Counted from the first letter of the stretch, positions 53,076-62,123 are shown. The stretch is DNA of 64,000 nt from Chryseobacterium turcicum (GCF_021010565.1 NZ_JAJNAY010000001.1:2646001-2710000); one strand, 5' to 3'. Translations and numbers: made by a program. Notes: generated by a model not told the origin, from the sequence alone.

Positions 53076-53537
53076 ATGGATTTAAAAGACAAAATGATTC
53101 TCAGTATTATTCAGGAAGATTCTACGCATTCTGTAAAGGAAATTTCAGAAAAAATCGGACTTACCTTTACACCGACGTATGAACGCATCAAACAACTGGA
53201 GAAACAAGGAATTATTGAAAAATATGTAGGTCTTTTAAATCGTGAAAAACTAGGTTTAAACATTGTCGTTTATTGCAACGTCCGTTTGAAAGAACAATCT
53301 CAAAAAGTTCTTGAAACTTTCGAGAAAAACATCGGAAAACACGATGAAGTTCAGGAAATCATCAGCCTTTCTGGTGAATACGATTATATGCTGAAAATCA
53401 TTGCCAAAGACATTAATTCTTATAACGAATTTGCAGTAAACATCATCTCAAACATTCCTAATATCGGCCAATACCACAGTTCTATTGTGCTTCATGAGGT
53501 GAAAAAATCGACTAAGTTTAAGATTGATTTGGGATAA
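53076..53537 (+). CDS. Lrp/AsnC-family transcriptional regulator
   Basis: A 153-residue protein. N-terminal HTH (DKMILSIIQEDSTHSVKEISEKIGLTFTPTYERIKQLEKQGIIEKY) and C-terminal RAM ligand domain (GKHDEVQEIISLSGEYDYMLKIIAKDINSYNEF). The ATG at 53076 gives the normal start; an upstream TTG would add eight residues. It is divergent from the pyrB leader and convergent with argH, so amino-acid control of the pyr/car and arg operons is a reasonable guess. Confidence 0.93.
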   Translation: MDLKDKMILSIIQEDSTHSVKEISEKIGLTFTPTYERIKQLEKQGIIEKYVGLLNREKLGLNIVVYCNVRLKEQSQKVLETFEKNIGKHDEVQEIISLSGEYDYMLKIIAKDINSYNEFAVNIISNIPNIGQYHSSIVLHEVKKSTKFKIDLG

Positions 53538-53548
53538 AAATTTAATTG

Positions 53549-53678
53549 AACCATTAAGATTTTGATAAAGAAGTTAAGGATATTTAAGCTTCTTAAATGA
53601 AATAAAAACGTTAGGATTATAAAAAAATCTATACTTTTTCTTAATTAAGCTAAACTCCTTAAATTAATCTTAATGGTT
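53549..53678. repeat. Long inverted-repeat element between convergent genes
   Basis: AACCATTAAGATT (53549-53561) is perfectly inverted at 53666-53678, and TTAAGGA near 53574 pairs with TCCTTAA near 53656. The 130-bp imperfect hairpin lies between the ends of the Lrp gene and argH and could terminate both. Confidence 0.7.
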
Positions 53679-53688
53679 TAAAATAAAA

Positions 53689-54993
53689 TCAACCCAATAA
53701 TTTATTTTTTAATTTATTAAATTGATATTCAATCTTATCCAAACAAAGATTTCCGATACTTCCCTGGTGAGTATGATTTAGGTTTTTTATTTCAAAATCA
53801 AACTCGTTATTTTCAATCTCCTGCCCTACTTTTACATACGCATCACGAAATGAACTTCCGTTTTTCACCTCTTCATTAATTTTCTCTACGCTGAAAAGAT
53901 ATTTATACTTTTCATCTTCCAGAATTCCATCTTTTACCTGGATATTTGGCAACGTATAACTTAAAATCTCCAAACATTCTTTTAAAGAATCAATCGCAGG
54001 GAAAAGAATCTCTTTCGTTAACTGCATATCTCGGTGATAGCCTGAAGGAAGGTTATTCGTCAATAAAATAAACTCATTCGGCAACGACTGAATTCTGTTG
54101 CAACGCGCACGAACCAATTCGAAAATATCCGGATTTTTCTTATGTGGCATAATACTGCTTCCCGTAGTAAATTCTTTAGGAAAACTGACAAAATCAAAAT
54201 TCTGACTTAAATAAAGACAAACATCATACGCAAACTTCCCCAACGTTCCTGCCAAAGTCGCCATTGCCATCGACAACATTTTTTCAGACTTTCCACGCGT
54301 CATTTGAGCATACACAGAATTATAATTCATCGATTTAAATCCTAAATTATAAGTGGTACTTTCACGGTCAATTGGAAAAGATGAACCATAACCTGCCGCC
54401 GAACCTAAAGGATTTTTATTGATGATATTCTTTACCGAAAACAACATTTCAACATCATCTAACAATGCTTCAGCGTACGCTCCAAACCACAATCCAAACG
54501 ATGAAGGCATCGCAATTTGCAGATGCGTATAACCAGGAAGCAAAACATTTTTATGCTGATCTGCAAGTTTGATTAATATTTGAAAGAATTCATCTGTCAG
54601 AGCGGCAATTTCACGAATTTCATCTAATAGATACAGTTTAATATCTAATAAAACTTGGTCATTTCTCGAGCGAGCGGTATGAATTTTCTTTCCCGTATCG
54701 CCTAACTTTTCAATTAAAATAGATTCAATTTGTGAATGAATATCTTCGGCACTTTTATCAATTTCAAAAGTTCCGTTCTCGATATCTTCTGAGATTCCTG
54801 CCAAAACAGACAACATTTGTTTTGACTCTTCATTGGAAATAATTCCTACTTCTGCCAACATTTTACAGTGCGCCATTGAGCCTTTGACATCGTATTTCGC
54901 CAAACGTTCATCAAAATCAAGGTCTTTCCCGACTGTAAATTTGTTAACTAATATATTGGTGGCGTTATCGTCTTTTTGCCATATTTTTTTCAT
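53689..54993 (-). CDS. argH: Argininosuccinate lyase
   Basis: A 434-residue protein from the ATG at 54993 (MKKIWQKDD); the frame is open 18 codons further up without homology. The fumarase-superfamily signature GSSIMPHKKNPDIFELVRAR is complete, and TARSRNDQVLLDIKLYL and GYTHLQIAMPSSFGLW are ASL-specific. It splits argininosuccinate into arginine and fumarate, the last step. It is last gene of the arginine operon. Confidence 0.96.
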   Translation of the reverse strand: MKKIWQKDDNATNILVNKFTVGKDLDFDERLAKYDVKGSMAHCKMLAEVGIISNEESKQMLSVLAGISEDIENGTFEIDKSAEDIHSQIESILIEKLGDTGKKIHTARSRNDQVLLDIKLYLLDEIREIAALTDEFFQILIKLADQHKNVLLPGYTHLQIAMPSSFGLWFGAYAEALLDDVEMLFSVKNIINKNPLGSAAGYGSSFPIDRESTTYNLGFKSMNYNSVYAQMTRGKSEKMLSMAMATLAGTLGKFAYDVCLYLSQNFDFVSFPKEFTTGSSIMPHKKNPDIFELVRARCNRIQSLPNEFILLTNNLPSGYHRDMQLTKEILFPAIDSLKECLEILSYTLPNIQVKDGILEDEKYKYLFSVEKINEEVKNGSSFRDAYVKVGQEIENNEFDFEIKNLNHTHQGSIGNLCLDKIEYQFNKLKNKLLG

Positions 54994-55004
54994 AAAATTT
55001 CTTT

Positions 55005-55237
55005 TTTGATAGAAGATGTAAGCTGGGTGATGGAAGTTTATTCCCAACCGCTTTATCTTCCTTTTATTTATTATTTTTTTGCCATTTCGACGAAGGAAGA
55101 ATCTATTTTAAAAATATTAAAGATTCTTCAATTCACTTCGTTTCTTTCAGAATGACAATGGGAAACATTTATTATAGAAACTGGTTTTCTAGTGAAGGAC
55201 TTTACAAATCTCCATCATCCATCTCCCCGCTTCCAGC
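55005..55237. repeat. Composite intergenic repeat between argE and argH
   Basis: Core GGAAGAATCT (55095-55104) and AGATTCTTCA (55121-55130) form a hairpin flanked by GCCATTTCGACGAA and CTTTCAGAATGACA arms. Outer parts GTGATGGAAGT near 55030 and CCATCATCCATC near 55208 are also inverted. Repeats of the ATTTCGACGAA...AGAATGAC type are widespread in Bacteroidota. Confidence 0.65.
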
Positions 55238-56320
55238 CTATAAAACCTTTTCCAAGATTTGAATATAAATCTCAATTCCTTCTGCAATTTCTTCGATGAA
55301 AATAAATTCATCTGCCGTGTGAGAGCGCCTACTATCTCCAGGGCCAATTTTCACTGAAGTACACGGAATAATCGCTTGGTCGGATGAAGTTGGTGAACCG
55401 TAAGCTGTCCTTCCAATTTCTAAACCAGCTTGTACGAATGGATGTTCCATTTCTATTTTTGACGAATTTAACCTGAAAGACCTTGCCTTTAAAATCGATT
55501 TCATATTTGATTGTATGATGTCAAATACTTCTTTGTTGGAATATTCATCCGTAACTCTTACATCTAAAGTAAAATTGCATGATTCCGGAACAACATTATG
55601 CTGAACTCCGGCATGAATTCCCGAAAGCGTTACCTTAACTTCACCCAAGTAATTTGAAATTTTTGGAAACTTGAAATTTAAAATTTGCTGCAAATCTTCC
55701 ATACATTTTACAATCGAATTATCATCATTCGGATGAGCGGCGTGAGAAGGAGTGCCTTTCATTTCCCCATCAATCACCAATAATCCTTTTTCCGCAATCG
55801 CCAAATTCATCTGCGTAGGCTCTCCTACAATGGCAAGTTCCACATTCGGAAGCTGTGGAAATAAAGCTTCAATCCCATCAAACCCAGAAATTTCTTCTTC
55901 TGCCGTTAAAGCAATAATTAGATTGTATTTTAAATCTTCCTGAGCAAAAAAATGCAAAAAGACCTGAGCCATAGAAACCAAAGAAGCGCCTGCATCATTA
56001 CTTCCCAATCCGAATAATTTCCCGTCTTTTTCAATCGGCAAAAATGGGTCTAGAGTGTAAGCTTTATTAGGTTTTACGGTATCATGATGCGTATTCAACA
56101 AAATCGACGGTTTGAAAACATCAAAATTCTTGTTCACCGCCCAGATGTTATTTTTAAAACGTTTTGTAGGAATTTGATTTTTTTTGAAAAAACTTTCAAT
56201 TTCCACTGACGTATTAAATTCATCTTTACTGAATGACGGAATTTCAATCAGTTTTTTCAATAAACCTACTGCATTATTCAGTAATTCTTCTTTACTATAA
56301 ACAGATTTCAGTTCCTGCAT
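55238..56320 (-). CDS. argE: N-acyl-ornithine/-citrulline deacylase (M20 family)
   Basis: A 360-residue M20 metallopeptidase. Zinc ligands are in LLNTHHDTV (His, near residue 85) and GLGSNDAGASLVS (Asp), the catalytic Glu-Glu pair is in ALTAEEEISGFDG, and ADEFIFIEEIAEG closes the active site. It removes the N-acyl group of acetyl- or succinyl-citrulline in the Bacteroidota pathway. It overlaps argB by 26 bp, a strong sign of coupled translation. Confidence 0.92.
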   Translation of the reverse strand: MQELKSVYSKEELLNNAVGLLKKLIEIPSFSKDEFNTSVEIESFFKKNQIPTKRFKNNIWAVNKNFDVFKPSILLNTHHDTVKPNKAYTLDPFLPIEKDGKLFGLGSNDAGASLVSMAQVFLHFFAQEDLKYNLIIALTAEEEISGFDGIEALFPQLPNVELAIVGEPTQMNLAIAEKGLLVIDGEMKGTPSHAAHPNDDNSIVKCMEDLQQILNFKFPKISNYLGEVKVTLSGIHAGVQHNVVPESCNFTLDVRVTDEYSNKEVFDIIQSNMKSILKARSFRLNSSKIEMEHPFVQAGLEIGRTAYGSPTSSDQAIIPCTSVKIGPGDSRRSHTADEFIFIEEIAEGIEIYIQILEKVL

Positions 56321-57089
56321 GATGATTTTCTATATGGTTTTTAAGTTCAGTTTCTTTAATTAAGAATACTTTATTGACTTTATTTTTTATCGCTCCAAGA
56401 GCGTTTTCCAACTTTGGAAGAATTCCTTTATGAAGTTTTCCTTCATTTTTTAATGTTGAAAATTCTTCTTCTGAAATATTTTTGATAACAGATTCAGGAT
56501 TATTTACATCTTCCAAAACACCCGATTTATCAAAACAATACAACAATTCAACATCATATTTTGAAGACAAAGCCTGCGCAATGACCGAAGCAATCGTATC
56601 TGCATTCGTATTGAAAAGATGCCCTTTTTTATCGTGAGTAATTGCTGAAAACACTGGGACAAGCTTCAATTTAATTAATTTTGAAATCAACTTTTTATTC
56701 ACACTTTTCTTTTCAATATCTCCTACAAAGCCAAAATCTATTTCTGCATGTTCTCTTTTGGTAGCTTTAATTAAATTGGCATCAGCTCCTGAAAATCCAA
56801 TCGCTTTACATTTTTTATGCTGAAGTTTTGCTACAATATTTTTATTGATTCCTCCTGCGTACACCATTGCAACAATATCCAACGTATCTTTATCGGTAAT
56901 TCTTCGTCCGTTAATCATTTTTTGTTCAACACCTAATTTATCAGCTAAAGTTGTTGCCAATTTTCCTCCTCCATGAACCAGAATTTTCTTTTCTTTAATT
57001 TCAGAAAATTGCTCCAAAAATTCATTCAATAATTCTTCATTATCAATTAAAGCACCGCCAATTTTTATGATGTATAATTTTTCTTTCAT
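56295..57089 (-). CDS. argB: N-acetylglutamate kinase
   Basis: A 264-residue amino-acid kinase. KIGGALIDNEELLNEF with LVHGGGKLATTLADKLG in the ATP/phosphate region and INGRRITDKDTLDIVAMVYAG are diagnostic. It phosphorylates N-acylglutamate, the second step of arginine synthesis. In organisms using the N-succinyl pathway the substrate may be N-succinylglutamate. It lies between argF' and argE. Confidence 0.95.
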   Translation of the reverse strand: MKEKLYIIKIGGALIDNEELLNEFLEQFSEIKEKKILVHGGGKLATTLADKLGVEQKMINGRRITDKDTLDIVAMVYAGGINKNIVAKLQHKKCKAIGFSGADANLIKATKREHAEIDFGFVGDIEKKSVNKKLISKLIKLKLVPVFSAITHDKKGHLFNTNADTIASVIAQALSSKYDVELLYCFDKSGVLEDVNNPESVIKNISEEEFSTLKNEGKLHKGILPKLENALGAIKNKVNKVFLIKETELKNHIENHHAGTEICL

Positions 57090-57106
57090 TTTTTATACAT
57101 TTTTAA

Positions 57107-57149
57107 ATAGGATTTCATCCTATCCTGATTTAAGTCGTCCTTTCAGGAC
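57107..57149 (-). repeat. Paired-hairpin repeat unit between argF' and argB
   Basis: Hairpin A (ATAGGAT-TTC-ATCCTAT, 57107-57123) and hairpin B (GTCCT-TTC-AGGAC, 57137-57149). Compared with other units, nearly all stem bases have changed in pairs, while the TTC loops are kept. Confidence 0.85.
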
Positions 57150-57158
57150 TCCAATAAT

Positions 57159-58118
57159 TTATTTAGAATTCAATTCGTCTAAAATTTCAGAGAAAACTGC
57201 CTGAGCTGAGAAAATTCGGTTTTTTGCTTGTTGGTAAATAATTGAGTTTTCACCATCCATCACCTCATCGCTCAACTCTACATTTCGACGAACAGGAAGG
57301 CAATGCATCACTTTCCCCTGATTGGTATTGGCTAATTTTTCATTCGTCAACATCCAATTTTCTTTTACTTCAGGCATTGCGGCATAATCATCAAAAGACG
57401 ACCAGTTTTTCACATAAATAAAATCAGCATTTTTCAACGCTTCATCCTGATTGTGAATTACTTTTACATTTTTTGTGAAGTTTTTATCTAAATCATATCC
57501 TTCAGGATTAGCAATTACCAACTCCACATCCATTTCCTGCATCCATTCAGCGAAAGAATTTCCTACTGCATGCGCAATCGGTTTGATATGAGGAGCCCAA
57601 GTTAAAACTACTTTAGGCTTACGTTCTTCTTTCCAGTTTTCAGTAATCGTGATACAATCTGCCAAACTTTGCAAAGGATGACGTGTAGCCGATTCCAATG
57701 AAATAACCGGAACTTTTGCATGTTGCTCAAACTGGCTTAAAATACTTTCGTTAACATCATCTTCCTTGCTTTTCATTCCTGCAAAACAACGAACTGCGAT
57801 GATGTCACAGTATTGATTTAATACTTCAATCGCATCTTTAATATGTTCTACCGTATCACCGTTCATTACAGCTCCATCTGCAAATTCTAAATTCCATGCT
57901 TCTTGCGCTGCATTTAACGTTAAAACATTTAAACCTAAATTTTGAGCCGCAATCTGGCTACTTAAACGAGTTCTCAAACTTGAGTTTAAAAATACAAGTC
58001 CTATTGTTTTTCCTTTTCCTTTTTCTGTTTCCGAAAGAGGGTTTTCTTTTATTTGTAAAGCTTTATTTATAATTTCTTGTAAGTTTTTAACGTCACTTAC
58101 AGAGGTGAATTTTTTCAT
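57159..58118 (-). CDS. argF': N-acylornithine carbamoyltransferase (likely N-succinylornithine type)
   Basis: A 319-residue transcarbamylase of the Bacteroidota acylornithine group. Carbamoyl-phosphate loop FLNSSLRTRLS (residues 43-53), SATRHPLQSLADC, VLTWAPHIKPIAHAVGNSFAEWM and MHCLPVRRNVELSDEV are present. Residue 90 (NGDTVEH) is Val. In this position Pro is found in the Bacteroides fragilis succinylornithine enzyme and Glu in the Xanthomonas acetylornithine enzyme, and Val in the latter was reported to give succinyl specificity. It uses carbamoyl phosphate from CarAB. Confidence 0.93.
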   Translation of the reverse strand: MKKFTSVSDVKNLQEIINKALQIKENPLSETEKGKGKTIGLVFLNSSLRTRLSSQIAAQNLGLNVLTLNAAQEAWNLEFADGAVMNGDTVEHIKDAIEVLNQYCDIIAVRCFAGMKSKEDDVNESILSQFEQHAKVPVISLESATRHPLQSLADCITITENWKEERKPKVVLTWAPHIKPIAHAVGNSFAEWMQEMDVELVIANPEGYDLDKNFTKNVKVIHNQDEALKNADFIYVKNWSSFDDYAAMPEVKENWMLTNEKLANTNQGKVMHCLPVRRNVELSDEVMDGENSIIYQQAKNRIFSAQAVFSEILDELNSK

Positions 58119-58315
58119 TTTGAATTGATTTTAAACCAAAAAACTTTTAACACATTAGTACACTTTAGAAGTTTTATATTATTGAAAATATTTAGAACAC
58201 ATTAGATGAAAATCAAAGATTTTCAAAATCTTAAGTGAACTTTTTCCAATATTATTTTTTAGCTTAATTAAACTAAAGTGTTTTATTGTTTTGTACTTTT
58301 ATGGTTAATTAAAAT
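58119..58315. other. AT-rich gap between argF' and argD
   Basis: Nothing with coding potential. It holds loosely repeated ACACATTAG strings and AATCAAAGATTTTCAAAATCTTAAG, which could fold weakly. Confidence 0.5.
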
Positions 58316-59455
58316 TTAAAGATTTTCTAACACCGTTTTCAAAGCACCGATGAATATATCGGTTTCTTCTTTTTTAATGTTAAGCGCTGGAAGAATCCTC
58401 AACACAGCCTTATCATTGGAGTTTCCTGTAAAAATATGATGATTGTACAACAAGCTATTCCTCACTTCTGAGCAGTCTCTGTCAAGTTCAATTCCAATCA
58501 TCAAACCCTTCCTTCGGATCGTTTTAATATGTGGAAAATCTTTCAATTCATTTTCAATATAAGCGCCCATTTCCTGAGCATTTTCGATGAGGTTTTCATC
58601 TTTCATTACATCTAATACAGCAATCGCAGCCACACAAGCTAAGTGATTTCCACCGAAAGTGGTTCCCAACAAACCGTTGCTTGCTTTAAATTTCGGATGA
58701 ATCAAAACGCCGCCAATCGGGAAACCGTTCCCCATTCCTTTTGCCGTTGTGATAATATCCGCTTCAATTCCAAATTCCTGATGCGCAAAGAAATAACCGC
58801 TTCTTCCGTATCCAGACTGAACCTCATCCAAAATCAAAACTGCATTATGCTTTTCACACAATTCTTTGATTTTAGTTAAAAATTCAATCGTCGGAATCAT
58901 AATTCCGCCAACTCCCTGAATTCCTTCAATAATAACAGATGAAATTTCGTTTCCATGAGTTTTAAAAGTTTCTTCAAGCTGTTCAATATTATTCCATTCA
59001 GATTTAATGAATCTTTCGTCATAATTTACCGGAGCTACAATTTTAGGATTATCTGTCACAGAAACTGCTGCTGAAGTTCTTCCGTGAAATGAGCCTGAAA
59101 AATACAGCACTTTATTTTTTCCGTTATGAAAAGAGGCTAGTTTTAAAGCATTTTCGTTCGCTTCAGCTCCTGAATTACACAAGAATAAATTATAATCTTC
59201 CAAACCTGAAAGTTTTCCTAATTTTTCAGCCAATTCTATTTGCAATTCATTCTGAACAGAGTTTGAATAGAAAGATATTTTATCTAACTGTTTTTTTAAT
59301 TGAGTTTGATAATGCGGATGATTGTGCCCGATAGAAATCACAGCATGACCTCCGTAAAAATCAAGATATTTTTCTCCTTTATCGTCCCAAAGAAATGACC
59401 CTTGAGCTTTTACTGGATTGATGTTGAATAATGGATATACGTTGAATAAATTCAT
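58316..59455 (-). CDS. argD: N-acyl-ornithine aminotransferase
   Basis: A 379-residue class III aminotransferase. PLP lysine Lys239 lies in ITTAKGMGNGFPIGGVLI; LFLCNSGAEANENALKLA and LILDEVQSGYGRSG are diagnostic. It converts N-acylglutamate semialdehyde to N-acylornithine with glutamate. The closest named groups are acetylornithine and succinylornithine transaminases. It is separated from argC by a 311-bp structured gap. Confidence 0.95.
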   Translation of the reverse strand: MNLFNVYPLFNINPVKAQGSFLWDDKGEKYLDFYGGHAVISIGHNHPHYQTQLKKQLDKISFYSNSVQNELQIELAEKLGKLSGLEDYNLFLCNSGAEANENALKLASFHNGKNKVLYFSGSFHGRTSAAVSVTDNPKIVAPVNYDERFIKSEWNNIEQLEETFKTHGNEISSVIIEGIQGVGGIMIPTIEFLTKIKELCEKHNAVLILDEVQSGYGRSGYFFAHQEFGIEADIITTAKGMGNGFPIGGVLIHPKFKASNGLLGTTFGGNHLACVAAIAVLDVMKDENLIENAQEMGAYIENELKDFPHIKTIRRKGLMIGIELDRDCSEVRNSLLYNHHIFTGNSNDKAVLRILPALNIKKEETDIFIGALKTVLENL

Positions 59456-59459
59456 TTTC

Positions 59460-59766
59460 TAGTTGATTGTTGTTGGTTGATAGTTGCTGGTTTTACAACT
59501 TCATTTTTATTAATTTCTTTTGTCTTGAAACAAAAGAAACAAAAGTTCAAGACTGGAAACTCCGGCTAAAAATGAATTCTATTCTCTAAAAATTCTAAAA
59601 CTTGCGCGAGTTCAACATTTGTCTGTTAATTTAACATTTGTCTCGCGCTTCGAACAGAAGAGTTTTCTTAACGTTCATAGAATTAATTTTCTTAACGCCT
59701 TCGTTTCCTAGGTCGTTTTTAATTTGAGCTTTAAAAATTCACGATTTACTTATTGACAATTGACTT
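59460..59766 (-). other. 311-bp structured gap between argC and argD
   Basis: No gene. TTTCTTTTGT (59514-59523) pairs with ACAAAAGAAA (59530-59539), while GTCTTGAA (59522-59529) can instead pair with TTCAAGAC (59546-59553): two mutually exclusive hairpins. Further on GCGCGAG (59604-59610) pairs with CTCGCGC (59642-59648) around a loop with two AACATTTGTCT repeats. It may be a regulatory RNA element or a dispersed repeat. Confidence 0.55.
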
Positions 59767-60753
59767 TTAAAATGCAATCGGTTTTAAGTTTAATCCTAAG
59801 TTCTCTTCCCAGCCCATCGCAATATTCATATTTTGAACCGCTTGTCCAGAAGCTCCTTTTAACAAATTGTCAATCGCTGAGTGAATAACCGCAACATTTC
59901 CACTCTTTTCTATATGAATCACACAGCGATTGGTATTGACAACCTGTTTTAAATCAATTGCTTTCTCGCTTACCTTCACAAAAGGTTCATCTGCATAAAA
60001 ATCCTGAAACAATTGATTGATATCTGAAAGTTCTAAATCTGTTTTCACCGTGGAACTCGTAAAAATCCCTCTTGCAAAATCTCCTCTCCATGGAATAAAA
60101 TTTAAACTGATTTCATTATTATTAAAAGAAATTAACTGTTGTAAAATCTCATCCACATGCTGATGGGTCAAAGTTTTATATGCTGAAATATTATCATTCC
60201 TCCAAGTGAAATGCGTCGTCGATTGTAAAGATTGACCTGCACCTGTAGAACCTGTAATTCCTGTCGTATACACTTCATTCAACAAACCTTTTTGAGCTAA
60301 AGGAAATAAAGCCAATTGAATTGCCGTTGCAAAACATCCCGGATTCGCAATACTTTTTGCTCCTAAAAGTTGTTTTTTGTTGATTTCAGGTAATCCGTAG
60401 ATAAAATTTCTGTTTCCCAAATTTCCATCCAGACGGAAATCATTTCCTAAATCAATGACTAACGTTTCATCTTTTACATTATTTTGAGTCAGCCAATTCT
60501 GACTTTCTTTGTGAGGAAGGCATAAAAATAAAATATCAACCTCTTCTGATTGATTTGTTAAAACCATCTCACAAACCATCTCTAAATCTGGGTACAAATC
60601 TGAAATTTTTGTGCCCGAATTTGAACGACTATATAAAAAACTCAAAGTCACATTGGGATGAAAAGCCAGCAGACGAACCAATTCACTTCCCGTGTAGCCG
60701 TTGGCACCGATGATTCCTACTGTTTTTATTTCTTGTTGATTAATCTTAATCAT
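59767..60753 (-). CDS. argC: N-acetyl-gamma-glutamyl-phosphate reductase
   Basis: A 328-residue protein from the ATG at 60753. TVGIIGANGYTGSELVRLLAFHPN is the NADP site and the catalytic Cys is in SIANPGCFATAIQLALFPL. It reduces N-acylglutamyl phosphate to the semialdehyde. The 30-codon upstream open frame (MKPMVNKNK...) is repeat DNA and not part of the protein. Confidence 0.95.
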   Translation of the reverse strand: MIKINQQEIKTVGIIGANGYTGSELVRLLAFHPNVTLSFLYSRSNSGTKISDLYPDLEMVCEMVLTNQSEEVDILFLCLPHKESQNWLTQNNVKDETLVIDLGNDFRLDGNLGNRNFIYGLPEINKKQLLGAKSIANPGCFATAIQLALFPLAQKGLLNEVYTTGITGSTGAGQSLQSTTHFTWRNDNISAYKTLTHQHVDEILQQLISFNNNEISLNFIPWRGDFARGIFTSSTVKTDLELSDINQLFQDFYADEPFVKVSEKAIDLKQVVNTNRCVIHIEKSGNVAVIHSAIDNLLKGASGQAVQNMNIAMGWEENLGLNLKPIAF

Positions 60754-60763
60754 TTTGTTTTTT

Positions 60764-60926
60764 CCACGGGTTACGCCTGTGATTATTGTTATTGAACCCT
60801 TCGGGTTCTGATTTTTTTTATTTTTATTAACCATAGGTTTCACCTACGGTTATTTATATTGAATCCTTCGGATTCTAAGTTTACCATAGGTTTCACTACA
60901 GCTACTCATATTAAATCCTTCGGATT
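60764..60926 (-). repeat. Three tandem paired-hairpin repeat units between argG and argC
   Basis: Unit 1: CACGGG/CCTGTG hairpin (60764-60781) and GAACCC-TTC-GGGTTC (60794-60808). Unit 2: CCATAGGT-TTC-ACCTACGG (60831-60849) and GAATCC-TTC-GGATTC (60861-60875). Unit 3: degenerate A (60884-60902) and AATCC-TTC-GGATT (60914-60926), abutting the argG stop. Confidence 0.85.
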
Positions 60927-62123
60927 CTAAGTTAAAGACTGATTAATCTGATGATATATATTTAAAGAATTGCTTACAATTTTTGTATATCCTTTCACAT
61001 CTTCACCTGTCCATGCTCTGTTTGCTTCGCCATAGCTTCCGAATTTATCTGACATTAAATCATGCTTAGATTCAATTCCATTTAAAATAAATCTGTACGG
61101 ATGGAGGGTTACAAATACTTTTCCACTTACTGTTTTTTGAGAATCTATTAAGAAAGACTCGATATTTCTCATCACAGGGTCTAAGAAAAGAGCTTCGTGA
61201 AGCCAGTTTCCGTACCAATCAGACAATTGAGATTTCATCATTTGCTGATATTTTGATAGTGTATGCTTTTCTAATAAATGATGTGCTTTGATAATCACAG
61301 AAGCTGCTGCCGCCTCAAAACCAACTCTTCCTTTAATTCCTACAATCGTATCTCCAACATGAATATCACGACCGATTCCGTACGCAGAAGCTAATTCTTC
61401 AATTTTTTGAATCGCATAAACTGAATGTTCAAAATATTCTCCATTTACTGATACAACTTCACCATTTTTAAATTCAATTTCGAGTTCTGAAGGCTGAGTT
61501 TCTTTAATTTGTGAAGGAAAGGCTTCTTCAGGCAGATAATTTCTTGAAGTCAACGTTTCTTTCCCACCTACTGAAGTTCCCCAAAGTCCTTTATTCACAG
61601 AATATTGTGCTTTTTGGAATTCCATTTCGTAACCGTGACTTTTCAAAAATTCAATTTCCTCCTCACGAGAAAGAGCCATATCACGAATTGGCGTGATAAT
61701 TCCTACATTCGGACACATTACGTGAAAAATTAAATCAAAACGAACTTGGTCATTTCCAGCTCCTGTACTTCCATGAGCAATAGCGTCAGCACCGATTTCA
61801 ATAGCGTATTTTGCAATTTCCTGCGCCTGAATCGTACGTTCTGCACTTACCGACAAAGGATAGGTATTGTTTTTTAATACATTGCCAAAAATTAAATATT
61901 TTACACAAGAATTGTAATAATCTTCCTGAGCATCAACACACCTGTATTCTTTCACCCCAAGATTGAAGGCTTTTTTCTCCAGTTCTTTTTTTTCTTCTTT
62001 AGAAAAACCACCGGTATTTACAGTGACTGCATACACCTCATACCCAAGTGTTTCACTTAAATATTTGGCGCAGTAAGAGGTATCTAAACCTCCGCTAAAT
62101 GCTAAGATTACTTTCTTGCTCAT
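60927..62123 (-). CDS. argG: Argininosuccinate synthase
   Basis: A 398-residue protein. The N-type ATP pyrophosphatase loop is AFSGGLDTSYCAKYL (residues 8-22), and AHGSTGAGNDQVRFDL is the second signature. It joins citrulline and aspartate. Length and GRDIHVGDTIVGIKGRVGFEAAAA fit the type found in Bacteroidota. Its 5' end overlaps the GNAT gene by 29 bp, implying cotranscription. Confidence 0.96.
   Translation of the reverse strand: MSKKVILAFSGGLDTSYCAKYLSETLGYEVYAVTVNTGGFSKEEKKELEKKAFNLGVKEYRCVDAQEDYYNSCVKYLIFGNVLKNNTYPLSVSAERTIQAQEIAKYAIEIGADAIAHGSTGAGNDQVRFDLIFHVMCPNVGIITPIRDMALSREEEIEFLKSHGYEMEFQKAQYSVNKGLWGTSVGGKETLTSRNYLPEEAFPSQIKETQPSELEIEFKNGEVVSVNGEYFEHSVYAIQKIEELASAYGIGRDIHVGDTIVGIKGRVGFEAAAASVIIKAHHLLEKHTLSKYQQMMKSQLSDWYGNWLHEALFLDPVMRNIESFLIDSQKTVSGKVFVTLHPYRFILNGIESKHDLMSDKFGSYGEANRAWTGEDVKGYTKIVSNSLNIYHQINQSLT

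Noticed and set aside
57124-57136. TGATTTAAGTC resembling the Crp/Fnr site
   Set aside because: It lies in the spacer of a hairpin unit within an operon, has no second half-site and no promoter.
60754-60843. 30-codon N-terminal extension of argC
   Set aside because: It runs through the hairpin repeat units; the family's start matches MIKINQQEIKTVGIIGANGYTG.
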